Source: Magnetococcus marinus MC-1 | GTDB lineage: Bacteria > Pseudomonadota > Magnetococcia > Magnetococcales > Magnetococcaceae | Direction: 5' to 3' | Assembly (NCBI RefSeq): GCF_000014865.1 | Contig: NC_008576.1 | Coordinates: 1,083,501 to 1,147,500, forward strand | Length of the DNA stretch: 64,000 nt | Shown: positions 18,006 through 28,619 of the stretch, piece by piece | How positions within the stretch are numbered: the first letter of the stretch is position 1 | Layout: each line of letters opens with the position of its first letter | Program-made: the position numbers and the translations under genes | Notes under the pieces: model-generated | What the model was told of the DNA's origin: nothing | The model's input: only the letters and a program-made list of their open reading frames with translations | Databases searched by the model: none

Positions 18006-18141
18006 TCTTGTTCACGTCAGGTTGCACCGCGTTTGAGGTCGGGATTGATCGGATTCCGGTTTTTACGGGGTCTCTTCATCTATTGGCCTTGTGCGGGCCT
18101 GGGTGGATCGGTATTAAGTTCTTTGCCAAGGGAGTCGAGTC

Positions 18142-19836
18142 GTGAGATTGACCGGCGCAGAAATCATTGTTCAGTGCCTGCTTGAGCAGGGGGTTAAAAC
18201 CGTGTTTGGTTACCCCGGTGGGGCCGTGCTGAACATCTATGATGAAATCTATAAGTGTAAGGATCTCCAGCATGTGCTGGGTCGCCATGAACAGGGTCTG
18301 CTGCATGCGGCGGATGGTTATGCCCGGGTGACGGGTGAGGTCGGGGTGGCCCTGGTGACGTCGGGCCCTGGTGCGACCAATGCGGTAACGGGTCTGGCAA
18401 CCGCTTATATGGATTCGATCCCTATGGTCTGCATTACCGGTCAGGTGCCGGTGGCGCTCATTGGGAACGATGCCTTTCAAGAGGCCGACACGGTAGGCAT
18501 TACCCGCTCCTGTACCAAGCATAACTACTTGGTTAAGGATGTGAAGGATCTGGCGCGGGTGCTGCGGGAGGCCTTTTATATTGCCAGAACCGGGCGTCCA
18601 GGCCCGGTGTTGGTGGATATCCCCAAGGACATCACCATCGCGGCGACCGAGTATAGCCCGGCTAAGGGTGAGGTGAGCATTCGCTCCTACAAACCCAGTA
18701 TTTCGGGCCATACCGGGCAGATCCGTAAGGCGGCGGGGCTTATGGCCAAGGCCAAGCGTCCGCTCTTCTATACCGGTGGAGGGGTAATCCTCTCCAACGC
18801 GGCTGAAGAGCTGACCCAACTGGTGCGTAAATTGGGTGCCCCCATTACCAATACGTTGATGGGTTTGGGCGGCTTTCCCTGCACCGATAAGCAGTTTGTC
18901 GGCATGTTGGGCATGCACGGTACCTACGAGGCCAACATGGCGGTAAGCCGCTGCGATCTGTTGGTGGCCATTGGGGCGCGCTTTGATGATCGCGTCACCG
19001 GTAAAATCTCCCAGTTTGCCCCAGAGGCGAAGATTATCCATCTGGATGTCGACCCCACCTCAATCTCCAAAAATGTGGAGGTGGATGTGCCCATTGTGGG
19101 TGACATTAAGACGGTGTTGGGTAAAATGCTCGCCATGATGGAAGATGGTAAATATCAGTCCGAATTGCCCGATCTGGGGGATTGGTGGGCTGAAATTGAG
19201 CAGTGGCGGCGCAAAGAGTGTCTAAAATTCACCCAGGGCGACGAGGTGATCGAGGCCCAATATGTGATCCAGAAACTCTATGAGTTGACCAAGGGCAACG
19301 CCATTGTGGCCACCGATGTGGGGCAGCACCAAATGTGGGCCGCCCAGTTTTATGGCTTTGAAAAACCCCGTCGTTGGCTTACCTCGGGTGGTTTGGGCAC
19401 CATGGGTTATGGTCTGCCAGCGGCCATCGGTGCGCAGATGGCTTTTCCCCATGAGACGGTAGTGTTGATTACCGGTGAAAGCTCCATTCAGATGAACATT
19501 CAGGAGCTGGCTACCCTCAAGCAGTACAATCTGCCCGTGAAGATTGCCATCCTCAATAACAGCTTTTTGGGTATGGTGCGGCAGTGGCAAGAGCTCTTTT
19601 ATGAGCGCCGTTATTCTGAGTCGGACATGACGGTTCACCCCGATTTTGTGCAGTTGGCCCAGGCTTATGGCGCCACCGGCATGATGACGGCCCGTCCGGC
19701 TGAGGTAAGTGGCATCATTGAAAAGGCGCTGGCCATTGATGGACCGGTATTGATGGATTTTCGGGTCAATCGCGAAGCCAATGTCTATCCTATGGTGCCC
19801 GCCGGTGCGGCCCTTAACGAAATGATCCTGCTGTAA
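18142..19836 (+). CDS. ilvB: Acetolactate synthase (AHAS) large, catalytic subunit
   Basis: 564 residues, typical for the anabolic ThDP- and FAD-dependent enzyme making acetolactate/acetohydroxybutyrate, the first common step to valine, leucine and isoleucine. Seen: FGYPGGAVLNIYD and the catalytic Glu in GRHEQGLLHAADGYAR; GPGATN; FAD-region motifs GIGARFDDRVTG-like (AIGARFDDRVTGK); ThDP/Mg motif as TGESSIQMNIQELAT...NNSFLGMVRQWQ, where GES replaces the textbook GDG, a variant of the kind found in related enzymes. GTG start with GGAG seven bases upstream. First gene of ilvB-ilvN, 11 bases before ilvN. Confidence 0.96.
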   Translation: MRLTGAEIIVQCLLEQGVKTVFGYPGGAVLNIYDEIYKCKDLQHVLGRHEQGLLHAADGYARVTGEVGVALVTSGPGATNAVTGLATAYMDSIPMVCITGQVPVALIGNDAFQEADTVGITRSCTKHNYLVKDVKDLARVLREAFYIARTGRPGPVLVDIPKDITIAATEYSPAKGEVSIRSYKPSISGHTGQIRKAAGLMAKAKRPLFYTGGGVILSNAAEELTQLVRKLGAPITNTLMGLGGFPCTDKQFVGMLGMHGTYEANMAVSRCDLLVAIGARFDDRVTGKISQFAPEAKIIHLDVDPTSISKNVEVDVPIVGDIKTVLGKMLAMMEDGKYQSELPDLGDWWAEIEQWRRKECLKFTQGDEVIEAQYVIQKLYELTKGNAIVATDVGQHQMWAAQFYGFEKPRRWLTSGGLGTMGYGLPAAIGAQMAFPHETVVLITGESSIQMNIQELATLKQYNLPVKIAILNNSFLGMVRQWQELFYERRYSESDMTVHPDFVQLAQAYGATGMMTARPAEVSGIIEKALAIDGPVLMDFRVNREANVYPMVPAGAALNEMILL

Positions 19837-19847
19837 GGGGGCGTGTC

Positions 19848-20351
19848 ATGAAACATGTGCTTTCGGTGTTGGTGGAGAATGAAGCGGGTGTGTTGACGCG
19901 GGTTTCCGGCCTTTTTTCAGCCCGTGGTTTTAATATTGAGAGTCTCACCGTGGCTCCGGTAGGGGATGGAGAGACCTCCCGCATTACCCTTGTGACCACG
20001 GGCGAGGATAATATTATTGAGCAGATCATCAAGCAGCTCCACAAGCTGGTGCCGGTTATTCAGGTTCACGACCTGACCGACCGTTCCCATGTGGAGCGGG
20101 AGTTGATGATGGTTAAGGTCGATGCTGAGCGTGAAGTGCGTGCCGAAGTGCTGCGCATTGCCGATATTTTTCGCTCCCGCGTGGTGGATGCCACCCCCAA
20201 CACCTTTGTGGTTGAGGTGACGGGCAGCAGTGATAAGTTGGATGCCTGTCTTAACCTGCTCACCCCGCTGGGGGTGGTGGAGGTGGTGCGTACCGGCAAG
20301 GTCGCCATGGCGCGGGGTCCTAAACGTATGAAGGAAGTTCTCCCTGCATAA
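19848..20351 (+). CDS. ilvN: Acetolactate synthase small, regulatory subunit
   Basis: 167 residues. An N-terminal ACT domain (HVLSVLVENEAGVLTRVSGL, FSARGFNIESLTVAP) binds valine for feedback inhibition; the C-terminal domain (about 85-165, DIFRSRVVDATPNTFVVEVTG) contacts and activates the catalytic subunit. Length and motifs match IlvH/IlvN of the 160-170 residue class. Lies 11 bases after ilvB, clearly in the same transcript. Confidence 0.96.
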   Translation: MKHVLSVLVENEAGVLTRVSGLFSARGFNIESLTVAPVGDGETSRITLVTTGEDNIIEQIIKQLHKLVPVIQVHDLTDRSHVERELMMVKVDAEREVRAEVLRIADIFRSRVVDATPNTFVVEVTGSSDKLDACLNLLTPLGVVEVVRTGKVAMARGPKRMKEVLPA

Positions 20352-20510
20352 GGTGGGGTTAGAGCCATAAGCGGTGGGGGCATGCAACAAACCACCGTCT
20401 GGGGCAGGGTCGCCCCGCTGGATTTAGGCCACCCATTGCGGCTGGAGGGTGGTCCCATGTTAATAGAGCCGCACCCTGCCGGGTGCGATACCGGAACAAA
20501 CCTCGAATAG

Positions 20511-21548
<1,038 letters not shown>

Positions 21549-21574
21549 GCCGTAAGGCTGGGTTTGTGGGGTAG

Positions 21575-21611
21575 GGGCGTTCGCGCAAGGGTGCGAACGC
21601 CCTTATTTTTT
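21575..21611 (+). terminator. Rho-independent terminator after ilvC
   Basis: 10-bp perfect stem GGGCGTTCGC / GCGAACGCCC (21575-21584 and 21593-21602) followed by TTATTTTTT. Confidence 0.9.
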
Positions 21612-21813
21612 CCACAGCTGGGTGAAAAATGGTGCTTAACCCGAGTTTCCCCTTGCTCCATAACCTGTAAGGGTGAAAACTGTGGCCCATAGCATGAGCG
21701 CTTTGCGGGCAAAGGGTTAGGTGGGGTTGTTTGCTCCGTTAAGTCAACTGGCCTGCAAGCAGTTGTGGCGGTATCAACCGTGAGCCTACGGGACTTTATA
21801 AGGAAGAATCAGC

Positions 21814-22470
21814 ATGGAAAAGAGTGGCCTGGTCGCAAAAGAGGGCTATCCCTTTATGGCGATCTTTATCGGGGTTGCAGCGGTGAGTTCGGCGCTCAGT
21901 TGGTATGGCATTGTGCAGTTCGTATTATGGGTGTTGGCTGGCTGGTGCATCTGGTTTTTTCGCGATCCAGAGCGCCATAGCGACGCCCCTGAAGATGCGG
22001 TAATCGCCCCGGCCGATGGTCGGGTGGTGGCCATTCGTGAGATGGAAAAGGGGCCGCTGACCGATGAGCCGGTGCGCATGGTCTCGATTTTTATGAATGT
22101 GTTTAATGTGCATGTCAACCGGGCACCCATTGCGGGTACGGTGACTAAAATCAGCTATCATCCGGGCAAATTCGTCAACGCAGATCTGGATAAAGCCTCC
22201 ATTGAGAACGAGCGCAACGTGTTGTTGATGGAGAGCCCAGCCGGGGTAAAAATGGCCTTTCAGCAGGTGGCGGGCTTGGTGGCGCGGCGCATTGTGTGTC
22301 GTATTAACGAGGGCACCGTGTTGCAGCGGGGCGAGCGTTTTGGTTTGATCCGCTTTGGTTCGCGTGTGGATCTGTTTTTTCCCATGGATGCGGAGATCTC
22401 CGTGAAGTTGGGTGAGATGACGCACTCTGGGGTAACGCAGATGGGACGGCTTAAAGGTAAAGAGAGCTAA
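21814..22470 (+). CDS. psd: Phosphatidylserine decarboxylase proenzyme (short, PSD-A type)
   Basis: 218 residues, the short form of the pyruvoyl enzyme that turns phosphatidylserine into phosphatidylethanolamine. Seen: two adjacent N-terminal membrane segments (AIFIGVAAVSSALSW..., VLWVLAGWCIWFF), VIAPADGRVV, FMNVFNVHVNRAPI, and near the C-terminus RFGLIRFGSRVDLFFP, whose Gly-Ser is the autocatalytic cleavage site creating the pyruvoyl group. AAGGAAG precedes the start. Four bases from pssA, which makes its substrate: a two-gene PE operon. Confidence 0.95.
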   Translation: MEKSGLVAKEGYPFMAIFIGVAAVSSALSWYGIVQFVLWVLAGWCIWFFRDPERHSDAPEDAVIAPADGRVVAIREMEKGPLTDEPVRMVSIFMNVFNVHVNRAPIAGTVTKISYHPGKFVNADLDKASIENERNVLLMESPAGVKMAFQQVAGLVARRIVCRINEGTVLQRGERFGLIRFGSRVDLFFPMDAEISVKLGEMTHSGVTQMGRLKGKES

Positions 22471-22474
22471 GAGC

Positions 22475-23278
22475 ATGGGTGATAGTGAGGCAGTCAAGTC
22501 CAAGAGAGCGGTCTATATTCTTCCCAATCTCTTGACCACGGGGGGGATGTTTTTTGGTTTTTACAGCATCATTGCGGCCCTGACAGGGCGCTTTGAGTTG
22601 GGTGCCATAACCATCTTTATTGCGGCGGTGTTTGATGCGCTGGATGGTCGCGTGGCGCGGGCTATGGGGGCGACCTCGGCGTTTGGTAAAGAGTATGACT
22701 CGTTGGCGGACTTTCTCTCTTTTTGCATTGCCCCCGCTATTTTGGTGCAGCAGTGGGCGTTGGACCCCTTTAACCGGGTCGGTTGGGCGGCGGCTTTCTT
22801 TTATACGGTGTGTGGGGCGCTGCGTCTGGCACGCTTTAATGTGCAGCACTATGTGCAGGAGTCCCGCATCTCCAAACGCTATTTCCAGGGCTTGCCCAGC
22901 CCCATGGCGGCCATGGTGATGGCAGGTATGGTGCTGTTGTTGCTGGATTGGGATCTGCTGACGGTGGCCGATGAGGGGCGCAAAACAGCAGGTAGTTGGG
23001 TGGTTTTGGGGGTGGTATTGGTGATGGGCGGCTTGATGGTGAGCTCCATTCGTTTTCGCAGCTTTAAAGACTTTAGCCTGCACCGAAAAAAGCCCTTTAT
23101 GACCTTGGTGGCGGTGGTGGCCTCCATCACGTTGCTGACCATGCACACCAATACCACCCTGTTTGTGGTGATGGTGGGTTATCTGTTGCTGGGCATCCAC
23201 AGCCACAAAGAGTATTTGGCGCTGTTGGCTGAGGGTAAAGAGGTGGAAGAGGATGAGGTGGAAGATTTGAGCGTGTAA
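22475..23278 (+). CDS. pssA: CDP-diacylglycerol-serine O-phosphatidyltransferase
   Basis: 267-residue integral membrane enzyme of the CDP-alcohol phosphatidyltransferase family, with about eight hydrophobic segments. The signature DGxxAR(x8)GxxxDxxxD is present as DGRVARAMGATSAFGKEYD followed by SLAD. It makes phosphatidylserine from CDP-diacylglycerol and serine, feeding the Psd enzyme encoded four bases upstream. The C-terminal tail is very acidic (EVEEDEVEDLSV). Confidence 0.95.
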   Translation: MGDSEAVKSKRAVYILPNLLTTGGMFFGFYSIIAALTGRFELGAITIFIAAVFDALDGRVARAMGATSAFGKEYDSLADFLSFCIAPAILVQQWALDPFNRVGWAAAFFYTVCGALRLARFNVQHYVQESRISKRYFQGLPSPMAAMVMAGMVLLLLDWDLLTVADEGRKTAGSWVVLGVVLVMGGLMVSSIRFRSFKDFSLHRKKPFMTLVAVVASITLLTMHTNTTLFVVMVGYLLLGIHSHKEYLALLAEGKEVEEDEVEDLSV

Positions 23279-23401
23279 ATGGGGCAAACAGACGGGCCAG
23301 CTTGCGCCCCCCCCATGCCATGCGTTTTGTTATTGTGAGATCCACCCAACGGAGTGGGTTGTTACCATCGTGTATGTAATCGCCAAATAGAGGCCATGAA
23401 G

Positions 23402-24943
23402 ATGTCTGAAAATCGCATTGTAATCTTTGATACAACCTTGCGGGATGGTGAACAGTCTCCCGGTTGCTCCATGAATGTGGAAGAGAAACTGCGTATTGCC
23501 AGACAGCTTGAGCGGCTTAAAGTGGATGTGATCGAGGCGGGTTTTCCCATTGCCTCCCCCGGTGATTTTATTGGGGTAAAAACCGTCGCGGATACCATTA
23601 AGGAGTGTCAGGTTGCGGGTCTCTGTCGTGCGAAAGATACCGATATTGATCGCGCCTGGGAGGCCCTACAGGGTGCGGTCGATCCCCGTATTCACACCTT
23701 TATTGCCACCAGTCCCATCCATATGCAGCATAAATTGCGCATGGAACCCGACGAGGTGATTGAGGCGGCGGTGGCGGCGGTTAAACGGGCCAAGTCCCAC
23801 ACCAGCAATGTGGAGTGGTCGGCGGAGGATGCGGGACGTACCGAGCCAGATTTTCTGTGCCGGATTGTCGAAGCGGTGATTGCGGCGGGGGCTACCACGG
23901 TTAATATTCCCGATACGGTGGGTTACACCTTGCCCCACGAATATGGGGAGCGTATTCGCACCCTCTGTGAGCGGGTGCCCAATATTCATAAGGCGATCAT
24001 CTCGGTACACTGCCACAACGATTTGGGCTTGGCGGTGGCCAACTCGCTCTCGGCGGTGATCAATGGGGCGCGGCAGGTGGAGTGTACCATCAATGGTTTG
24101 GGGGAGCGGGCGGGCAATGCCTCGTTGGAAGAGGTGGTGATGGCCCTGCGCACCCGCAAGGATATTTTACCCTACAGCTGTGGGGTGGATACCACCGAGA
24201 TTATGCGCAGCTCTAAACTGGTCTCCTCGGTGACGGGTTTTCCGGTGCAGCCCAATAAAGCCATTGTGGGGGCCAATGCCTTTGCCCATGAGTCGGGTAT
24301 TCATCAAGATGGTGTGCTGAAAAAGGCCGATACCTACGAGATTATGACCCCCGCCTCGGTGGGGTTGAGCACCAACCGTATGGTGCTGGGTAAACATTCG
24401 GGACGGCACGCCTTCAAAGAGCGGCTGAAGAGTTTGGGCCACGATCTGGACAATGAACAACTCAAGCGTGCCTTTGAACGCTTTAAGGAGTTGGCCGATA
24501 AAAAGCATGAGCTGTTTGATGAAGATCTGGAAGTGCTGGTGGATGAAGAGATGTACCGGCATTTTGGCGCCTATTATAAACTGACACGGCTACATGTGGC
24601 GAGTGGTACGCGGGATACGCCGGTGGCGGTGGTTCAGGTTGAGTATAATGGCGAAGAGAGCATGCACAGCGCCTGGGGCAAGGGCTCGGTGGAGTCGGTC
24701 TTTAATGCGCTGCGTAAATTGATTCCCGAGGCCGCCGAGGCTGAGGTGCTGCTCTATCAGGTGCGGGCGGTGACCGAGGGGATTGATGCCCAGGGTGAGG
24801 TGACGGTGCGTTTGCGTTTGGGCGAATCCATTGTGCAGGGGCAGGGGGCGGATACCGATATTATTATTGCTTCGGCCCATGCCTTTATCAACGCCCTGAA
24901 CAAGGCGGCTTATCAGCGGCATAAGCCGGGTAAAGGGGTTTAA
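23402..24943 (+). CDS. leuA: 2-isopropylmalate synthase
   Basis: 513 residues. Condenses acetyl-CoA with 2-oxoisovalerate, the first committed leucine step. Catalytic TIM barrel: [26 protein letters not shown] (metal-binding H), [16 protein letters not shown] and HESGIHQDG; the C-terminal regulatory LeuA domain (about 390-510) is complete, so leucine feedback is expected. The frame is open to 23354, but AGAGG eight bases before the ATG at 23402 and the family N-terminus ([16 protein letters not shown]) favour this start; 23396 is next best. Follows pssA by about 120 bases. Confidence 0.96.
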   Translation: MSENRIVIFDTTLRDGEQSPGCSMNVEEKLRIARQLERLKVDVIEAGFPIASPGDFIGVKTVADTIKECQVAGLCRAKDTDIDRAWEALQGAVDPRIHTFIATSPIHMQHKLRMEPDEVIEAAVAAVKRAKSHTSNVEWSAEDAGRTEPDFLCRIVEAVIAAGATTVNIPDTVGYTLPHEYGERIRTLCERVPNIHKAIISVHCHNDLGLAVANSLSAVINGARQVECTINGLGERAGNASLEEVVMALRTRKDILPYSCGVDTTEIMRSSKLVSSVTGFPVQPNKAIVGANAFAHESGIHQDGVLKKADTYEIMTPASVGLSTNRMVLGKHSGRHAFKERLKSLGHDLDNEQLKRAFERFKELADKKHELFDEDLEVLVDEEMYRHFGAYYKLTRLHVASGTRDTPVAVVQVEYNGEESMHSAWGKGSVESVFNALRKLIPEAAEAEVLLYQVRAVTEGIDAQGEVTVRLRLGESIVQGQGADTDIIIASAHAFINALNKAAYQRHKPGKGV

Positions 24944-25145
24944 GGGGCGGATGGGGCCTGACGGAACCCTTTGTTTGGTGGCGCTGAAGGGCGGGTTTGA
25001 GTGGTTGTCGTCTGGTTTGTCTCAGCGTGCGTAAGTAAACGTTGTGGTGTGGGGGGCGTGCAACTTGTGGGGTGTCCACGGCATAAGTTATGACCGAGGG
25101 CAACCGAGACATTGGACAGTTACCCGCGCCCCTGTTACGATAAGT

Positions 25146-25161
25146 TGGCACACTGCTTGAT
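25146..25161 (+). promoter_or_regulatory. Candidate sigma-54 promoter of the fliX-like gene
   Basis: TGGCAC-N5-TTGAT, matching the -24/-12 consensus except that the -12 GC is GA. About 70 bases before the gene. Flagellar class genes often use sigma-54, which supports the guess. Confidence 0.4.
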
Positions 25162-25230
25162 CTGTAATAGGATAAGGTACCGCTAAATGGGGCCGAACCT
25201 GGATCAAATTGCCCAGTAAGGGAGATGAAC

Positions 25231-25674
25231 ATGAGCATCCGTCGCGTTGATAAACCGGGCGCTTCTGTGTCCACGACGGCTACCCGACGTACCGGCCAGC
25301 GTGGCGCGGTGTCAGGGGCAAAATTTACCGAAGCGCTGGATAGTGCCCAGGTTGCCGCTGTGAATGGGATTGATGAGGTCAATGCTGCCGAGGCTGTGGA
25401 ACAGGTTGAGCAGATCTCAGACCAGACCAAGCATCGCCAGCTTAAACAGGCCGATGAGGTGTTGGATAGCCTGTGCGCCTTGGAGAAAGAGCTGCATAAC
25501 TCCGCCGCTCAGGGGGATGATGGGGTGATGGAGCGTCTACGGGAAACCCGTGATGAGGCGTTGCGTAACCTGACCGAAGAGACCCGTGGTGGTGAAGAGC
25601 GGGAACTGCTGCACCGTACCGCTGTGCTGGCCACGGTGGAGTTGGCAAAAAAGGACCGGGGCGACTATCACTAG
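25231..25674 (+). CDS. fliX: FliX-like flagellar assembly regulator
   Basis: 147 residues. The N-terminus is basic and flexible (MSIRRVDKPGAS, Gly/Thr/Arg-rich); the C-terminal half is helical and ends with LHRTAVLATVELAKKDRGDYH, which resembles the conserved RAxVELAKL end of alphaproteobacterial FliX. FliX couples basal-body assembly to sigma-54/FlbD transcription. The start at 25231 is chosen because AAGGGAG lies six bases upstream; the ATG at 25225 overlaps that site. Isolated between leuA and lepA with its own terminator and a sigma-54-like promoter; no other flagellar gene is in the window. The call rests on the C-terminal pattern only. Confidence 0.55.
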   Translation: MSIRRVDKPGASVSTTATRRTGQRGAVSGAKFTEALDSAQVAAVNGIDEVNAAEAVEQVEQISDQTKHRQLKQADEVLDSLCALEKELHNSAAQGDDGVMERLRETRDEALRNLTEETRGGEERELLHRTAVLATVELAKKDRGDYH

Positions 25675-25720
25675 CCCCTGTGGTGCCGCTGGTTTGCCGA
25701 TTTGTCCATGAAATTGAAGA

Positions 25721-25759
25721 GCCGCTGTCGATACTAGGTGACGACAGCGGCTTTTTTTT
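25721..25759 (+). terminator. Rho-independent terminator after the fliX-like gene
   Basis: 10-bp perfect stem GCCGCTGTCG / CGACAGCGGC with an 11-base loop, followed by T8. Confidence 0.93.
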
Positions 25760-25932
25760 ATATGATGCTCCGATTGTGCTCCTGTCGGGAGTGGGTCGGT
25801 ATGGGGGTGGCCGCTGGTGAGTGGTTAACCGTCCTTTGACCAACCGCTTCTAAGTCCTACTCGGCTCTAGGCACCCTGCGCGGTGTTGGTCGGGTCTCTG
25901 TTCAACCTCTGTTTGGCCTGTGACGACCCAAT

Positions 25933-27729
25933 ATGTCGTTGGATCATATACGCAACTTCTCCATCATTGCCCACATTGACCATGGTAAAAGTACCCTGGC
26001 CGACCGCTTGATTCAGTTTACCGGCGCCCTAAGCGAACGGGATATGAAAGAGCAGGTACTCGATAGCATGGATATCGAGCGCGAACGGGGGATCACCATC
26101 AAGGCGCAGTCGGTTCGACTGAACTATAAAGCCAAAGATGGCAAAACCTATGTGCTCAATCTCATCGACACCCCTGGACATGTGGATTTTACCTACGAAG
26201 TCTCCCGCTCCTTGGCCGCCTGTGAGGGGGCCTTGCTGATTGTGGATGCCGCCCAAGGGGTTGAGGCGCAGACCATGGCCAACGTCTATCTGGCGTTGGA
26301 ACATGATCTGGAGATTATTCCGGTACTCAACAAGATCGACCTGCCCTCGGCCGAACCCGAACGGGTGCGCGAGCAGATTGAAGAGGTGATCGGTCTGGAT
26401 GCCAGTGAGGCGATTTTGGCCTCGGCCAAGTCGGGCATTGGTATTGAAGAGATCCTGGAAGCCATTGTGAAACGGGTGCCGCCCCCTAAGGGGGATCTGG
26501 ATGCCCCCGCTAAGGCGCTGGTAGTGGACTCTTGGTACGATAACTATCTGGGGGTGGTCTCCCTGGCGCGGGTCTATGATGGCGTGCTCAAGGCGGGTGA
26601 AAAAATTCGCTTTATGGGGGTGGGCATGGACTACCCCTTGGACAATGTGGGCTTTTTAACCCCCGTATTGACCAAAGTGGCCGAGCTCAAGGCGGGCGAA
26701 GTGGGGTGTATCATGGCGGGCATTAAAAAGCTCTCCGATGCACGGGTGGGGGATACCATCACCACGGTACGGCGGCCCTGTGCCAGCCAACTACCCGGCT
26801 TTCAACCGGCCAAATCCATGGTGTTTGCAGGTCTCTACCCGGTGGATTCCGCCGATTATGAAGATCTGAAAGATGCCTTAGAAAAGCTTGCCATCAACGA
26901 TGCCTCCCTCAACTATGAGGTAGAGACCTCGCCCGCGCTGGGTTTTGGCTTTCGCTGCGGTTTCTTGGGCATGCTGCACATGGAGATCATTCAGGAGCGT
27001 TTGGAGCGGGAGTTTGACCTGGATCTGGTCACCACCGCGCCAACGGTGGTCTATCGGGTTAAACAGACCGATGGTCAGATCATGGATATACGCAGCCCCG
27101 GTGATCTGCCACCCACCACCAAGCGGGAGTATATTGAAGAGCCCTACATCCTAGCCAATATCATGGTGCCCGCTGAGTATATGGGGCCGGTCATGCAGCT
27201 TTGCACCGACCGCCGTGGTACCCAAAAAGATATGAGCTATATCTCGGATACACGGGTAATGGTGCAGTATGAGATGCCCATGTCGGAAGTGGTGATGGAT
27301 TTCTTTGACCGCTTAAAGTCCATGACCAAGGGTTATGCCTCGCTGGATTACCATCTGCTGGACTATCGGATGAGCGATCTGGTTAAGCTGGACATCCTCA
27401 TTAATGGTGATCCGGTGGATGCCCTAAGTGTCATTGTTCACCGTAACATCAGCCAGTATCGGGGCCGTGAGCTGGCCAAAAAAATGAAAGAGCTGATCCA
27501 TCGCCAAATGTTTGATGTGGCGGTGCAGGCCTGTATTGGCGGTAAAATCATTGCCCGTGAAACGGTTAAGGCACTGCGTAAAAACGTCACCGCCAAATGT
27601 TATGGGGGGGATATTACCCGTAAACGTAAGCTGTTGGAAAAGCAGAAGGCGGGTAAAAAACGCATGAAGCAGGTCGGCAAGGTGGAGATTCCCCAAGAGG
27701 CCTTCCTGGCCGTATTGAAAGTGGATTGA
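25933..27729 (+). CDS. lepA: Elongation factor 4 (LepA), translational GTPase
   Basis: 598 residues, the standard LepA length. GTPase motifs [21 protein letters not shown] and NKIDLPSA; the switch region [13 protein letters not shown]-like domains and the LepA-specific C-terminal domain ([12 protein letters not shown]..., [20 protein letters not shown]). Binds ribosomes and influences translocation and initiation. Three bases ahead of lepB: a conserved lepA-lepB-rnc-era-recO string. Confidence 0.97.
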   Translation: MSLDHIRNFSIIAHIDHGKSTLADRLIQFTGALSERDMKEQVLDSMDIERERGITIKAQSVRLNYKAKDGKTYVLNLIDTPGHVDFTYEVSRSLAACEGALLIVDAAQGVEAQTMANVYLALEHDLEIIPVLNKIDLPSAEPERVREQIEEVIGLDASEAILASAKSGIGIEEILEAIVKRVPPPKGDLDAPAKALVVDSWYDNYLGVVSLARVYDGVLKAGEKIRFMGVGMDYPLDNVGFLTPVLTKVAELKAGEVGCIMAGIKKLSDARVGDTITTVRRPCASQLPGFQPAKSMVFAGLYPVDSADYEDLKDALEKLAINDASLNYEVETSPALGFGFRCGFLGMLHMEIIQERLEREFDLDLVTTAPTVVYRVKQTDGQIMDIRSPGDLPPTTKREYIEEPYILANIMVPAEYMGPVMQLCTDRRGTQKDMSYISDTRVMVQYEMPMSEVVMDFFDRLKSMTKGYASLDYHLLDYRMSDLVKLDILINGDPVDALSVIVHRNISQYRGRELAKKMKELIHRQMFDVAVQACIGGKIIARETVKALRKNVTAKCYGGDITRKRKLLEKQKAGKKRMKQVGKVEIPQEAFLAVLKVD

Positions 27730-27732
27730 GTT

Positions 27733-28599
27733 ATGGTAAAGCGGCAACGTAAACATCTGTGGCACGGCGCCCTGTTTATGCTGACTGGCCTGTTTATGCT
27801 GGGTGGCTACGTGGTGGTGGGTCCAGATGGTGGCAAGGTGGTGGAGCAGTTTCACCTGTGGACAGCGGTGGCGGTGGTGCTGATCCTGGGTGGCGGCGTC
27901 ATGATGTTGCGGGGCCGTCGCTGGTTTGAAAAAGAGAGCGTGGCACTGGAATACTATGATGCCATCGTGGTGGCCTTGGGCTTTGCCCTGCTGATCCGCA
28001 CCTTTGTGATCGAGCCCTTTAAAATTCCGTCGGGCTCGATGATCCCTACGCTATTGGTGGGGGACTATCTGTTTGTCAACAAATTTGCCTATGGTTACCG
28101 CATTCCCTATACCCAAAACCGGATTTTAATGGGGGATGGCCCGCAGCATGGCGATATTGTGGTATTTAAGTTCCCGATGGATCCTTCCAAGGATTACATT
28201 AAGCGCATTGTGGGCTTGCCGGGGGATCGTATTGCCTATGAAAATAAGCGCCTGTATGTCAATGGCAAACCGTTGGATTATAAAATAGCGGGCGAATACA
28301 GCTATCTTAATGAGTACGAGCGCCGCATTGATACCCTCGGTTTGCAGGAAAATAATGGGGAGCGCAGCTATCGGGTGTTGATTCAACCCAATGTGCCCTC
28401 GGCCTTTCCCATGGAGCAGGTGGTGCCAGAAGGCCACTATTTTGCCATGGGCGATAACCGCGACAACAGTAACGATAGCCGCTACTGGGGTATGGTGCCC
28501 GCCTTCCGTCTCGTCGGTCGAGCCACCCGTCTGTTTTGGTCTTGGGATCATGTGGAGGGGCGGGTTCGCTTTGACCGAGTAGGCGACGCCATCCGCTAA
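27733..28599 (+). CDS. lepB: Signal peptidase I
   Basis: 288 residues. Serine-lysine dyad protease that removes signal peptides on the periplasmic face: nucleophile Ser102 in KIPSGSMIPTLLVGD, general base Lys157 in DYIKRIVGLPGD, and box E MGDNRDNSNDSRYWG. Three hydrophobic segments precede or include the catalytic entry (about 12-30, 41-59, 76-93), one more than the two-helix E. coli layout. Directly behind lepA and 20 bases before rnc. Confidence 0.96.
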   Translation: MVKRQRKHLWHGALFMLTGLFMLGGYVVVGPDGGKVVEQFHLWTAVAVVLILGGGVMMLRGRRWFEKESVALEYYDAIVVALGFALLIRTFVIEPFKIPSGSMIPTLLVGDYLFVNKFAYGYRIPYTQNRILMGDGPQHGDIVVFKFPMDPSKDYIKRIVGLPGDRIAYENKRLYVNGKPLDYKIAGEYSYLNEYERRIDTLGLQENNGERSYRVLIQPNVPSAFPMEQVVPEGHYFAMGDNRDNSNDSRYWGMVPAFRLVGRATRLFWSWDHVEGRVRFDRVGDAIR

Positions 28600-28619
28600 C
28601 AAGAGTCCAAGGTGTCCTC

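Noticed and set aside
18076-19041. 321-codon leftward open frame opposite ilvB
   Set aside because: Fully antisense to a certain gene; its translation is His/Arg/Gly-rich and matches no family pattern. A frame shadow, as are similar ones opposite ilvC (20523-21515) and pssA (22451-23287).
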